The notes under the pieces are model-generated. The model ran no database searches and was not told where the DNA came from. It worked only from the letters and a program-made list of their open reading frames with translations. The position numbers were made by a program, and so were the translations under genes. Below, one piece after another: positions 8,801 to 18,020 of a DNA stretch of 64,000 bases. Where the stretch lies: assembly GCF_001457775.1 (NCBI RefSeq), contig NZ_CYSG01000003.1, positions 186,001-250,000 on the forward strand. The letters run 5' to 3'. The stretch comes from Phaeobacter sp. CECT 5382 (lineage in GTDB: Bacteria > Pseudomonadota > Alphaproteobacteria > Rhodobacterales > Rhodobacteraceae). How positions within the stretch are numbered: position 1 is the stretch's first letter; the number at the start of each line of letters is the position of its first letter.

Positions 8801-11352
8801 ACTACATCCTCAAACAGCGGCTTGATACCAAGGATGGGGCCTGCGGGTTGCACCGCCAGGTCCAGGCTGCGTTCCACCGGGCGCCCGGATCCATCCGCAA
8901 GCCGGGTTATGACAGAAACCTGCAGCGGCATGCCCATTGTTTCGGTTTCAGGCAGATCAACGGTCAGACGCGCCTTGCCTTCGGCATCGGTGACATCGCC
9001 ACCGAAATAGCTGCTTTGACTGTTGCGCGCCGCATCATAGCGGCCAAAGCGATAACCAGGCCATTTTGCCAGTTCCGCGGTCGGGCGCAGGCGCAGATCA
9101 CCATCGATGGTCAGATCCGCTCCAGGTGCGCCAAAGAGATAGCGCGCAGAGATCTCCAGCTGGGCGGCCTCACCAGGGCGCAAGATGGCAGCATTTGTGA
9201 TCTGCTGTTCGAAATCTATCCGTTCGGGCAGGAAATCCTCTACCAGGATCTGACGGCTGGCCAGCGCCGGTGCCTTTGGGTCGCTCTTGATATCCAGCCG
9301 CCAGGTGCCACGTGGGGCCGAGGTTCCCACGGGCAAGGCAAAGACATGACCGCCCATCTTGTCGCCGCTCGAGATATGACGACTGTATTCGACCCCATCG
9401 GGTCGGGTCAGGATGGCGCTTAGCGGCAGATCTTCGATGGCCTGCGCGGCACCATCACGGGTCAAGACCGTGACATGAAGGGTCTCACCTGCGCGGTAGG
9501 CACCGCGATCCGTGGCCAGAAACACATCCACGGGCCCCGGCGCCGGACGCCCCTCGACGCCGCGGTCCGACAGGTCAAAGGCTGCATCTTTCAGCGATAG
9601 AAAGGCAAAATCATCCTCGCCTTGTTGCGCCAGAACCATGGCCGGAGCGGCCCCTGCCCGCCCACGGGACAGGCCGGGAGCAAAATGCGCATAGCCAGTG
9701 ACATCGCTGACCGTTGTGCCCAGCACCGCATTGGCATTGGAGATCAGCGTCACCTTAACCCCCGCGCGGGGGTTTGCATCCGTCAGGCCCTGGACCTGCA
9801 CATGCAGCCCATCGCTGCCTGCCATGCTGCTCAACCCCAGATCTGTCAGCACAAACCACTGGGTGGCACCGGGATCGTCATAGGGGTCTGCCCCGGGAAT
9901 ACGCGCCGACAGCGCATAGATGCCCACTGGCTGATCGGCGATCGCCTCGACCAGAGGCAATCGCGTGGTCATGTCCTGGTTCAGCTCATTTTGCAGCACC
10001 GCGCTGCCGGTCCAGACCTCTTCGGCGATGTCACTGGCAAAATGTTCTTCCTGCCATTGCGACAGGGGACGGCCAAAATAGCCATCCTGAATGCTGCGCA
10101 ACAGGTTACGGTCACTGATACGACGCAGGCGCAGATCTATTTCTGTCAGGTTGACGCTTTCAATCGGCAAGGCTGCCTGATCGCTTTTGGCCAGCACATA
10201 GGCCCGCCCGGGAAACCGCACTGACGGGCTGCGATCCCCAATGTAATGCGTCAGCTCCACGTCCTTGAGCAGGGCTTCGCCACTGCTGGCAGGAAGGCCC
10301 CGGCGCAGCGTCAGGGTGTAGCGATTGCCGTGCTGCAAGCCATCAACGCAAAGCTGTCGCCCCTCAGCTGAGGCAACAAGCCCCGGATCCGGCAGTTTAA
10401 CGTAATCCCCATAGCTGATACCACTGCGCACCAAATCTTCAGAGAATTCAACACAGATGCGCGGCGCGGCACTGTCGTTTTCGACCTGACTATCTGTGAT
10501 GCGAAAACCATATTTGGCAATCGCCTTGTCCAACATGCGCGCCGTATCGCGACGCGGGAACCGGTCTTGCGCCAGACGCAGCATCGGCAACATGTCACGA
10601 CCACGTCCCAATGCCTCCAATGCCTGCGCAGCAGCAATCAGGCCGTTGGCCTGCACCGCCTCAGAAGGGGCGCGCAGATAAGCATTTAGTCCGGCGACAA
10701 GCGCCTGACCGCGTGTCTGATTTTTGTTGCGTTTTTTGGCATTGCCATAGTCCAGCAAAACTGCGGAGTATTCCGCCCAAAGCCCAGCTTCGTCGCTCAA
10801 CGCAACGGCCTGTCCTAGCCAGCGCAGCGCCGCCTGATAATTTCCGGCCCGTGCCTGTGCCTGCCCCGCAGCCACCATGTCGTCAAGCCCGGCGTCACCC
10901 GCCGGATAGCGCAGCGCTATTTGCTCGGCTTCGCGATAGGCGAGGACCAGATCCTGTTCGTTTAGAAATTCCAGTGCCTTGGCCCTGTTCCCCCCCTGCG
11001 CCAGCAGCTCCGGAGATTGTTGCTGTTTCAGCGCAGAGATCGCTCCAACATATGGCGAGGGCGTCTGCATGCTTTGCTTTGGGAAACAGGCATTGGATCG
11101 GGCATTGAAAGAAAACCCGGCGCAGGCCTCTTGTGCCGAGCAGGCTCGCTGGCAGGAGGCCAGATCCGTTTCAAAGAGCGCCTGCAGATCAGACCCAAAA
11201 TAATCAGTATCGGCCAATGTCTGATAGCGCAGCGGCGGAATCGCCTGGCTCTCCTGAGCGGAGGCAGCGGATGATCCGCCAATGAATACGAAGCTTAAAG
11301 ACAGTAACCCTAAGATGATAAGAACAAAACGCGTCATAAAATAACCTGGCAT
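5884..11352 (-). CDS. yfhM: Bacterial alpha-2-macroglobulin with N-terminal PAN domain
   Basis: An 1822-residue exported protein. The first 32 residues are a signal sequence, possibly lipid-free since no lipobox Cys is seen. Residues 45-95 look like a PAN/Apple domain with spaced cysteines (CQRAC, CAGFSF, NACF). Then come macroglobulin domains and the thioester motif GCTEQ with Cys1383 and Gln1386, which in this family forms an internal thioester that covalently traps attacking proteases. The ATG at 11352 has a strong GGAGG five bases upstream; an in-frame ATG at residue 6 has none. pbpC overlaps its 3' end by 4 bp. The expected role is a periplasmic protease bait that protects the cell after wall damage. 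Length is near the upper end for the family because of the PAN module. Confidence 0.93.
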   Translation of the reverse strand: MPGYFMTRFVLIILGLLSLSFVFIGGSSAASAQESQAIPPLRYQTLADTDYFGSDLQALFETDLASCQRACSAQEACAGFSFNARSNACFPKQSMQTPSPYVGAISALKQQQSPELLAQGGNRAKALEFLNEQDLVLAYREAEQIALRYPAGDAGLDDMVAAGQAQARAGNYQAALRWLGQAVALSDEAGLWAEYSAVLLDYGNAKKRNKNQTRGQALVAGLNAYLRAPSEAVQANGLIAAAQALEALGRGRDMLPMLRLAQDRFPRRDTARMLDKAIAKYGFRITDSQVENDSAAPRICVEFSEDLVRSGISYGDYVKLPDPGLVASAEGRQLCVDGLQHGNRYTLTLRRGLPASSGEALLKDVELTHYIGDRSPSVRFPGRAYVLAKSDQAALPIESVNLTEIDLRLRRISDRNLLRSIQDGYFGRPLSQWQEEHFASDIAEEVWTGSAVLQNELNQDMTTRLPLVEAIADQPVGIYALSARIPGADPYDDPGATQWFVLTDLGLSSMAGSDGLHVQVQGLTDANPRAGVKVTLISNANAVLGTTVSDVTGYAHFAPGLSRGRAGAAPAMVLAQQGEDDFAFLSLKDAAFDLSDRGVEGRPAPGPVDVFLATDRGAYRAGETLHVTVLTRDGAAQAIEDLPLSAILTRPDGVEYSRHISSGDKMGGHVFALPVGTSAPRGTWRLDIKSDPKAPALASRQILVEDFLPERIDFEQQITNAAILRPGEAAQLEISARYLFGAPGADLTIDGDLRLRPTAELAKWPGYRFGRYDAARNSQSSYFGGDVTDAEGKARLTVDLPETETMGMPLQVSVITRLADGSGRPVERSLDLAVQPAGPILGIKPLFEDVVAEGTEAGFELIALSEQLNPQPMRVKWSLNRVETRYHWYQLYGNWNWEPSTRRHAVASGEVTLGADPLVLSKPVNWGRYELVVERLDGDYVEAAVDFYAGWYAPADGSATPDRLEMSLDTDSYQPGDTAKLRLVSQSAGTALISVLSNRVIERHAVEVQAGEAIIPLTVSKDWGSGAYVTAMVLQPLSGQASRTPTRALGLAHARVEQPGQELSVSIAVPEVARPRHQEVAQVTVSGAQPGEEVWLTLAAVDLGILNLTGFESPDPSGYYHGQRRLGMELRDLYGRLIDPGNGVLGQIRSGGDANRGMQMQSPPPTQDLVAFFSGPLQVDAAGQVAFPMDLPAFNGTVRVMAIAWSQRAVGQAEADMLVRDPVVVTAALPRFLAPGDQSRVRIELVHADGPSGEMTLLASSLGAGLSLGALPGSITLADQGKAVLELPVTAIEVGDPEVVLSLTTPDGKALTQVLRLPVRANNPVVATTRRLTLEKGSTFHFTSDVFDGLRPGTARAVLSAGPLAKFDVPGLLASLDQYPYGCTEQVTSKAMPLLYLSSVADAMGLGKGPLVDARIQAAIRRVLTRQASNGAFGLWRAESGDFWLDAYTSDFLSRARVQGHAVPEAAFARAMDNLRNRINYASDFDHGGEDIAYALLVLSREGAAAMGDLRYYADVKAKAFATPLAAAQLGAALSAYGDQRRADRMFARAGELLRQAKGETPVWRADYGTHRRDAAAVLALLVEAGSEAISHESLTRPLLRDASQMSTQEASWTLLAAHALIKHPEESGLLVNGQPTQGPMVQIMEDGAAVDQAISTASGAATDLTLTTLGVPEVAPPAGGYGYTIDRSFYALDGQELDGSSFEMGARFVTVLRITPHETVGARLMVNDPLAAGLEIDNPNLLRSGDLRDLDWLKLAEAEHAEFRSDRFLAAIDVKGHKPVTLAYIARAVTPGVFHLPAAQVEDMYRPAYRAHTAASRVEVR

Positions 11353-11506
11353 GACTTCCTCCCAAATCCCTCACAGGCTGACACGGGCTTAACGCCATAG
11401 CAAGAAGTTAGCGGGTAAGACTCAGCCTCGACATTTAATTTCTGGCACAGCTTTCGGCACCTTCTTTTTCATGGAGCCGGTTTGATTTTTGGTGGAGCAC
11501 GCAGGG

Positions 11507-13891
11507 ATGAGCCTTGCTGACAAAATCGCGGAAGAACGCCGGGCACGACTGGCGGCAGAACGGTTGCTTGAGCTGAAGCAGGCCGAGCTGACAGCCGCGA
11601 ATCGAAAGCTTGGCCGCCACGCCCTGGCCCTGACCAAACAAATCGGTGCCTCGCAAGCAGAAGTTGCCACCGTTCGGGACGAAAATGCCAAGGTCAAATC
11701 CGACCTCAGCATGGCAAACGAAAAAATCGAAAAGGCCGAGCGACGCCTTTGGCACTCGATTCAGGCCTTTCAGGATGGTTTTGCCTTTTTCGATGCCGAC
11801 AGCCAGCTCATCGGTGCCAATACCGCCTACTTGAATAATTTTGACGGGCTAGAGGAGGTCACACCGGGGATTTCCTATGTCCGTATCCTGCAGATCCTCA
11901 CCGATGAAGGACTGGTCAATACCGGGGAGATGAAACCGGATGCCTGGCGCGCCATGATGACAGATCGCTGGATGTCATTGTCCCCCAATCCGATCGTCGT
12001 TCAGCTCTGGGATGATCGCTATCTGCGTCTGATTGACCAACGTGGGCACGGCGGCGATATGGTCAGCCTGGCCCTCGATATCACCTCGACAGTCCACTAC
12101 GAAGAAGAGCTGCGCAGCGCCCGCGAACATGCTGAGGCCGCCAACCGGGCCAAATCCGCCTTCCTGGCCAATATGTCTCATGAGATCCGCACGCCGATGA
12201 ACGGGGTTGTCGGCATGGCAGAGCTGCTCAGCGATACGGAACTGTCCGAAGAACAAAAACTCTACGCCAATACCATCCGCAATTCCGGCGAAGCTCTGCT
12301 GGTGATCATCAACGACGTTCTCGACTACTCCAAGATCGAGGCCGAAAAACTGGTGCTGCACGAAGAACCCTTTGATCTGGAACGCTGCATCCATGAAATC
12401 GTCATGTTGTTGCAGCCCAATGCGCGGGAAAAGGGTCTGACCATGCTGGTCGACTATGATCTCTTCCTGCCAACGCGGTTTGTTGGCGATCCCGGGCGCA
12501 TCCGACAGGTTCTGACCAATCTGGCAGGCAATGCGGTCAAATTCACCAGTCAGGGCCATGTCACGCTGCGGGTCACCGGCATTTCAAACCCGGACGAACA
12601 CACATGTTCGGTGCATTGCCTGATCGAAGACACCGGCATTGGCATTCCCGCAGAGAAAATCGACCACGTCTTTGGCGAATTCAACCAGGTTGAAGATGAG
12701 CGCAATCGCAAGTTCGAAGGCACCGGCCTGGGGCTGGCAATTTCCAAGCGCCTGATCGAATTGATGGACGGCGAAATTTGGGTGGAAAGCGACGAGGGCA
12801 AAGGCTCCTGCTTCGGCTTCCGCATTCCGCTGCCTATTGTCGAGGGCCCCTACGCCGCGACACCCAATCTTCCCGAAAGCCTGCGCCATATCCTGCTGGT
12901 CGATGATTCTGCATTGAATTGCGAAATTCTGCAGCGCCAGCTCATGCTGCTGGGGATCGAGGCCACAACGACTGATAGCGTTGCCGCCGCGATGGAGATA
13001 ATGAGCGATACCTTTGATCTGGTGATTTCTGATCATGCCCTGCCCGGCGGTGGCGGCCTGCAGTTGGCGCGGAAGCTGCGGCAAAGCCAATGGCAGGAAA
13101 TACCGATCCTGCTACTGTGTAGCAATCTCCATGAATTTGCCGCCAACGACATCAAAGAACTGCAGTTGGAGCTCCTGCCCAAGCCGACCCCGAGGGACGA
13201 GCTTTTTGCCAAGCTCGCGAGCCTGGGGGCACAGCTATCCACACTGGACCAAAGCGCCGATCAGCCTGATACAGCGGCGGCACCCGGAACCGCAGTCCCG
13301 GTATCAGACGTCCCAGCAGCAGTCCCACAATCTGTTGGATCAGATCCTGTCGTACCGCCCCCCAGCGGTGAGTCTGAACCAGAACCACATGTGCAAACGC
13401 TGGAAGAAGCCTATGCCGCCGACAATGCCGCAGCAGCATCGGTCGCGCCCCCTGCATCACAGATCCCGGCGGAAACCAGCGCACCGCGAATGCGCATCCT
13501 GGCCGCCGAGGACAACAAAACAAATCAGCTGGTGTTTCGCAAAATGGTCAAGGCGCTCAATATCGATCTGCGCTTTGCCAACAACGGGCTTGAGGCCGTC
13601 GCGCTTTATCAGGATTTCGAGCCAGATCTGATCTTCATGGATATCTCGATGCCTGAAATGGATGGCAAAGAGGCCACCGGTGCCATTAGAAAGATCGAAG
13701 AAAAAACCGGTCGTCACGTGCCGATCGTCGCGCTCACCGCCCATGCCATGAGCGGTGACTCCGAAGGTATTCTGGCCGCAGGTCTGGATTTCTATCTGAC
13801 CAAACCACTGCGCAAGGCATTGATCGTCGAACGCATCCTGGAACATGTTCCAGAAAACGTCTCGCCGGTCGAAATTACCTCTGCAGCCTGA
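11507..13891 (+). CDS. Hybrid sensor histidine kinase with two receiver domains
   Basis: A 794-residue cytosolic kinase with no membrane segment. Order: coiled coil (about 1-85), PAS domain (about 85-190), HisKA with phospho-accepting His225 in [11 protein letters not shown], HATPase with N-box GNAVKFT and G-boxes DTGIGIP and GTGLGL, receiver 1 (about 460-575, VDDS and ISDHALPGG), a Pro/Ala-rich linker, and receiver 2 (about 660-780, AEDN, MDISMPEMDG, TKPL). I chose ATG 11507 because GGAG lies nine bases upstream; in-frame GTG and TTG codons 15 and 18 bp earlier have no such site. The signal is probably internal or comes through a partner protein. It has no linked response regulator with an output domain here, so a phosphorelay to an unlinked Hpt protein is likely. 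Confidence 0.9.
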   Translation: MSLADKIAEERRARLAAERLLELKQAELTAANRKLGRHALALTKQIGASQAEVATVRDENAKVKSDLSMANEKIEKAERRLWHSIQAFQDGFAFFDADSQLIGANTAYLNNFDGLEEVTPGISYVRILQILTDEGLVNTGEMKPDAWRAMMTDRWMSLSPNPIVVQLWDDRYLRLIDQRGHGGDMVSLALDITSTVHYEEELRSAREHAEAANRAKSAFLANMSHEIRTPMNGVVGMAELLSDTELSEEQKLYANTIRNSGEALLVIINDVLDYSKIEAEKLVLHEEPFDLERCIHEIVMLLQPNAREKGLTMLVDYDLFLPTRFVGDPGRIRQVLTNLAGNAVKFTSQGHVTLRVTGISNPDEHTCSVHCLIEDTGIGIPAEKIDHVFGEFNQVEDERNRKFEGTGLGLAISKRLIELMDGEIWVESDEGKGSCFGFRIPLPIVEGPYAATPNLPESLRHILLVDDSALNCEILQRQLMLLGIEATTTDSVAAAMEIMSDTFDLVISDHALPGGGGLQLARKLRQSQWQEIPILLLCSNLHEFAANDIKELQLELLPKPTPRDELFAKLASLGAQLSTLDQSADQPDTAAAPGTAVPVSDVPAAVPQSVGSDPVVPPPSGESEPEPHVQTLEEAYAADNAAAASVAPPASQIPAETSAPRMRILAAEDNKTNQLVFRKMVKALNIDLRFANNGLEAVALYQDFEPDLIFMDISMPEMDGKEATGAIRKIEEKTGRHVPIVALTAHAMSGDSEGILAAGLDFYLTKPLRKALIVERILEHVPENVSPVEITSAA

Positions 13892-13928
13892 ACCAAAGCC
13901 CCGTCTGGCACCCCATCAGATCCAAATT

Positions 13929-14696
13929 CTACTGTGCGTTCCGCAGAAACACCGGCTTCAAAGGCTCCGACAATTGCGGCTGATAGGCATAGCCACCGCT
14001 GTCAAACTCCTGCAGCGCTGCAACGTCCTGCAACCGGTTTTGTATCACGTAGCGCGCCATCGCCCCCCGTGCCCGTTTGGCGTAAAAGCTCACGACCTTT
14101 GGCGTACCGTTCTTGTTTTCCATAAAGACCGGCGTCACCACCTGTAGCTTCAGCGCTTTCAAATCCACCGCGCCAAAATATTCCTGGCTGGCACAGTTCA
14201 CCAAAATCTGCGCGCCCACGGCTTCTGCCTGCGCATTCAGCGCCTCTGAAATCTGGCTGCCCCAGTATTCATACAGGTTCTTGCCACGCGGATTTTTCAG
14301 CCGTGACCCCATCTCCAACCGGTAGGGTTGCAGCGCATCCAGCGGACGGAACAGACCATAAAGCCCTGAAAGAATGCGAAAATGATCTTGAGCCCAGGCC
14401 ATTTCATCTGGATCGAGCGAGGCCGCTTCGAGTCCCTGATAGGTGTCGCCGGCAAAGGCCAGCGCTGCAGGTCGCAGGTCTTCGTTTTTGGGGTCTTCGG
14501 AAAAGTCGCGAAACCGGTCATAGTTGAGCTTGGCCAGATCCTCGCTGATATGCATCAGCTTCATCAGCTCGGCTACTGTCAGCTCGCGCGCCACGGCGTT
14601 CAGACGGATCGCATCATCCTGAAACGCAGGAAAGGTCATGTCCATGTTCCGCTCCGACCAGTCCAGTTTCTTGGCCGGGGATACCACTACCAGCAT
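13929..14696 (-). CDS. yaaA: Peroxide stress protein YaaA (DUF328)
   Basis: A 255-residue protein starting MLVVVSPAKKLDW, with LSGLYGLFRPLDALQPYRLEMG, NLYEYWG, NCASQEYFGAVD and FYAKRARGAMARYVI, all landmarks of the YaaA family. The family limits free iron and protects DNA during peroxide stress; it has a DNA-binding helix-hairpin-helix-like fold. It is cytosolic. Its 3' end faces the kinase gene (convergent, 37 bp apart). recQ lies upstream on the same strand, 44 bp away, so these two may be transcribed together, which would join DNA repair and iron/peroxide protection; that link is inference. Confidence 0.95.
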   Translation of the reverse strand: MLVVVSPAKKLDWSERNMDMTFPAFQDDAIRLNAVARELTVAELMKLMHISEDLAKLNYDRFRDFSEDPKNEDLRPAALAFAGDTYQGLEAASLDPDEMAWAQDHFRILSGLYGLFRPLDALQPYRLEMGSRLKNPRGKNLYEYWGSQISEALNAQAEAVGAQILVNCASQEYFGAVDLKALKLQVVTPVFMENKNGTPKVVSFYAKRARGAMARYVIQNRLQDVAALQEFDSGGYAYQPQLSEPLKPVFLRNAQ

Positions 14697-14740
14697 CGCG
14701 CTCTCCTCTGAATGTTTCTGCTTTGTTTCCGCTCCAAGAC

Positions 14741-16828
14741 TTAATCACTCTGATGCAAAACGTCCAGAAAAGCTGGCAAGAATCTCTCGGCCCGGCGTTC
14801 GCCTAGCAGCATCGTGATGCCGCGCTCATCCTCCGGCCGCATCTGCGCTAGTTTTGCCAGCATTGCGGCCGGACAGCTGAGCGGCTTCAGAGTGCCACAA
14901 GCCCCGCGCAATAGCTGCGTCTGCGCGTCCATCAGCGCATCATAGGTCGTGCCGGCCCCCTCGCGTGTGGCCAGTTTGCGCCGGGCAGGGTGCAGCTGTT
15001 CGATGGCACCAGTGATCACCGCAAGGAATTCATCGCCATAGCGTTCCAGTTTTTTGGCACCAACGCCACCGATCCGCGCCATCTGATCCAGGGTTTCTGG
15101 CCGGGTTTCCGCCATCTCGATCAAGGTCTTGTCGTTGAAAACCACATAGGCCGGCACTTTCTGCGCCTCCGCCAGGGCGCGACGCTTGGCTTTGAGCGCC
15201 GACATCAAGGGCGCGTCCTCTTCCGAGACCAGCGCCTTGACTGCCGGGCGGCGATCAGCCGATTTTATGGTATCTTTGCGCAGGGAGATCTGAGCATCGC
15301 CCTTTAGCACCGGCAGGGCTGCGTCAGTCAGGCGCAGCGCACCATGGCGTTCGGGATCCGGGCGCACCAGATCATGCCCCATCATCTGGCGAAAAACAGC
15401 TTGCCACTGGCGCTTGCCATATTCCTTGCCACAGCCGAAGACCGACAGATCGTCATGGCCCTTTTCCCGCACCCGGTCCGTTTGGTTGCCATAGAGAATG
15501 TCGATGAGATGGCCCGCGCCATAGGTCTCGTTGGTGCGCAGAATGGCCGAAAGTGCTTTTCGCACTGCTGTAGTGCCGTCAAAAACCTCCACCGGGCTGT
15601 CACACAGATCGCAATTGCCGCAGGGCTCTGACTCTTCTTCAAAATATTTGAGCAGGTTTTGACGGCGACAGGTCAGCGCCTCAGCCAGCCCCAGCAGGGA
15701 GTTCAGCCGCGCGTGGTCAGCGGAGCGGCGTTCCGGCGGGGCAAGCCCTTCGTCGATCTGATTGCGGCGTAGGCGGATGTCCTCGGGGCCAAACAGCGTC
15801 AGAGTTTCAGCCGGGGCGCCATCGCGCCCGGCGCGGCCGATCTCCTGATAATAGGCTTCAATGCTTTTGGGCAGATCGGCATGGGCGACCCAGCGGATGT
15901 CCGGCTTGTCGATGCCCATGCCAAAGGCCACCGTTGCCACCACGATCAACCCATCCTCGCGCGCAAAACGGGTTTCGACATCCCGGCGTTCCCCGGCCTC
16001 CATACCACCATGATAGTGACAGGCGGCATGGCCTGCATCGCGCAGGGCACGGGCCAGATCTTCGGTCTTGGCACGGGTGCCACAATAGACAATGCCAGAC
16101 TGGGTTTTACGCGCCCCGGCAAAGTCGAGGATCTGCCGGCGCGGCCCATCCTTGGCGGCAAAGGCCAGATGGATATTAGGCCGATCAAAGCCGCGCAGAA
16201 AGGCGCGGGGCGCCTGGCCGCTGAACAGCTTGCGCACGATCTCTTCGCGGGTCTCGGAATCAGCCGTGGCGGTAAAGGCCGCGAGCGGCACATCCAGCGC
16301 CTGACGCAGCTCTCCGATGCGCAAATAGTCGGGGCGGAAATCATGGCCCCACTGGCTGACGCAGTGCGCTTCGTCCACCGCTATGAGGCTCACATTGATG
16401 CGATGCAACATCCCCAGCGTCGCCCCCGAGGCCAGACGTTCGGGCGCCATGTACAAAAGCTTCAGCTCGCCCGCTTCAATGGATTGCCAGACGGCTTCGG
16501 TCTCTTCTTCGGTATTACCTGAGGTCAGCGCGCCTGCATTGACCCCGACGGCCTGAAGGGCGCGCACCTGATCGCGCATCAGCGCAATCAGCGGCGAGAT
16601 CACCACGGTGATGCCTTCGCGTTGCAGCGCGGGCAGCTGGAAGCAGAGTGATTTGCCGCCGCCCGTAGGCATGATGGCCAGCACGTTTTCCCCTGCGGTC
16701 ACCGCATCAACGATTTCTTCCTGACCAGGGCGAAAGGCATCAAAGCCGAATATATCGCGCAGCAGGGGCGAGGCGGCAGAACTGCCCATCTCACTGCCCA
16801 TCTCTTGGGTCGCTGGCGCGGCTGTCAT
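14741..16828 (-). CDS. recQ: ATP-dependent DNA helicase RecQ
   Basis: A 695-residue superfamily 2 helicase for DNA repair and restart of stalled forks. Walker A is MPTGGGKS, the DEAH box reads DEAHC, and helicase motif VI is QEIGRAGRDG. The RQC zinc site is present (CRRQNLLKYF then CGNCDLC), followed by a winged-helix region and an HRDC domain (about residues 525-600, KVPAYVVFNDKTLIEMA). The C-terminal 75 residues extend past HRDC. The length fits complete RecQ proteins. The start ATG at 16828 precedes MTAAPATQEMGSEMGS; later in-frame methionines at residues 10 and 14 are possible alternatives because this N-terminal stretch is not conserved. Confidence 0.95.
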   Translation of the reverse strand: MTAAPATQEMGSEMGSSAASPLLRDIFGFDAFRPGQEEIVDAVTAGENVLAIMPTGGGKSLCFQLPALQREGITVVISPLIALMRDQVRALQAVGVNAGALTSGNTEEETEAVWQSIEAGELKLLYMAPERLASGATLGMLHRINVSLIAVDEAHCVSQWGHDFRPDYLRIGELRQALDVPLAAFTATADSETREEIVRKLFSGQAPRAFLRGFDRPNIHLAFAAKDGPRRQILDFAGARKTQSGIVYCGTRAKTEDLARALRDAGHAACHYHGGMEAGERRDVETRFAREDGLIVVATVAFGMGIDKPDIRWVAHADLPKSIEAYYQEIGRAGRDGAPAETLTLFGPEDIRLRRNQIDEGLAPPERRSADHARLNSLLGLAEALTCRRQNLLKYFEEESEPCGNCDLCDSPVEVFDGTTAVRKALSAILRTNETYGAGHLIDILYGNQTDRVREKGHDDLSVFGCGKEYGKRQWQAVFRQMMGHDLVRPDPERHGALRLTDAALPVLKGDAQISLRKDTIKSADRRPAVKALVSEEDAPLMSALKAKRRALAEAQKVPAYVVFNDKTLIEMAETRPETLDQMARIGGVGAKKLERYGDEFLAVITGAIEQLHPARRKLATREGAGTTYDALMDAQTQLLRGACGTLKPLSCPAAMLAKLAQMRPEDERGITMLLGERRAERFLPAFLDVLHQSD

Positions 16829-17001
16829 CGGGGAGGCCTCATCGAGTCTGTTCTGCGGTTATGTGCTGCTCTGGTTTGAGCGCCACAATCCCACAGCTCG
16901 ATTCGGGCGGCAAGAGCAAGGGGCAAAGCTTTACGCTTCACCCCTTCACTTTTACCCGAACGATCCCCTGAAACTAAGTGCAAAGGATGTGTCGTGGCGG
17001 C

Positions 17002-17289
17002 CTAGTAGAAGGACGCCATATTATTCTGGATGATGATCCGCAGCGCATAGACCGCGATCAGCACCACCAAAGGTGCCAGATCCACGCCGCCAAGATTGGG
17101 CATAAATCGGCGTACGGGGCCATAAAGCGGCTCAAGAATACGCTGCAACATGTACCAGATCTGGCTGACCAGTTGCTGTTGCAGGTTCAGGACCTGGAAA
17201 TTGATCAACCAGCTCATGATCACATGCGCGATGATGAAGAACCAGACGATGTCCAGGATCAGCAGCAGAATTTGAAACAGAGAGAGCAT
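17002..17289 (-). CDS. YggT family membrane protein
   Basis: A 95-residue protein with two hydrophobic segments (LFQILLLILDIVWFFIIAHVIMSWL and DLAPLVVLIAVYALRIIIQ) separated by a short loop with LQRILEPLYGPVRRFMP, the conserved YggT signature. Members sit in the inner membrane and are linked to osmotic tolerance and cell division or photosystem assembly in different groups; no single activity is proven. It is divergent from the thioesterase gene, with 132 bp between the starts. The 173 bp between this gene and recQ contain no gene. Confidence 0.9.
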   Translation of the reverse strand: MLSLFQILLLILDIVWFFIIAHVIMSWLINFQVLNLQQQLVSQIWYMLQRILEPLYGPVRRFMPNLGGVDLAPLVVLIAVYALRIIIQNNMASFY

Positions 17290-17421
17290 TCTTTACCTCT
17301 TTGGAATATCGACCCTACAGGTAAGCAGCCCGCCCGATTTGTGCAAGGCTTCCGCGAGGTTGCAGTTGACCACTGGTTAATCGGTGGCAAGAGGGGCACA
17401 TTCCCACAGGAGAGTATCCCG

Positions 17422-17970
17422 ATGTTTCCGATTTTCCGCCTGATCAAAGACCTTTTGAAGGCGCGCCGCATGTCACCAATGGGTCTTACTGAAACCCATG
17501 TCTCCAGCCATATCTGCTGGCCTTGGGATCTGGACATCTGGATGGAGCTGAACAATGGCCGCGCCATGACGCTCTATGATCTGGGGCGCACCATGCAGGC
17601 ACAGCGGGTCGGGCTGATTGGGGCGCTCAGGCAAAACCGCTGGGGCATGACGGTGGCGGGCACCACAGTGCGGTTTCGCCAGCGCATTCGCGGCTTTGAA
17701 CGGTTTGAAATGCGCAGCCGCGCCGTGGCCTGGGATGACAAATTCATCTATCTGGAACAGTCGATGTGGAAGAAGAATGGCACCTGCGCCAGCCATGTGA
17801 TGCTGCGCACAGCGCTCACCGATCAAAATGGCATCGTGCCGCCCGCAAAGGTACTGGAGCGCATGGGGCTGAGCGGCACCGCAACCCCCGCAATGCCCGA
17901 CTGGATCGACGCCTGGCGCGCGGCTGATGCGCAACGTCCCTGGCCGCCAATGCAAGAGGGGCTTGCTTAG
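17422..17970 (+). CDS. Thioesterase-like hotdog protein
   Basis: A 182-residue protein. The start is ATG 17422, with AGGAGA about nine bases upstream; open reading upstream of it runs antisense to yggT and is not coding. The stretch THVSSHICWPWDLDIWMELNNGR followed by FRQRIRGFERFEM and MWKKNGTCASHVM fits the 4HBT/THEM6-like acyl-CoA thioesterase family, in which the N-terminal D-x-x-x-H/E-N region forms the active site. It would hydrolyse acyl-CoA esters in the cytosol, but the substrate cannot be told. The MFS gene begins 50 bp downstream on the same strand. Confidence 0.75.
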   Translation: MFPIFRLIKDLLKARRMSPMGLTETHVSSHICWPWDLDIWMELNNGRAMTLYDLGRTMQAQRVGLIGALRQNRWGMTVAGTTVRFRQRIRGFERFEMRSRAVAWDDKFIYLEQSMWKKNGTCASHVMLRTALTDQNGIVPPAKVLERMGLSGTATPAMPDWIDAWRAADAQRPWPPMQEGLA

Positions 17971-18020
17971 CGCATCACTCCTCTGTCTTATCGCCGGTAA
18001 CAAACACTCGCGGGGACAGA

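Noticed and set aside
16919-16947. Terminator between recQ and yggT regions
   Set aside because: AAGGGG/CCCCTT give only a 6-bp stem with a 17-base loop and poor context; not strong enough to list.
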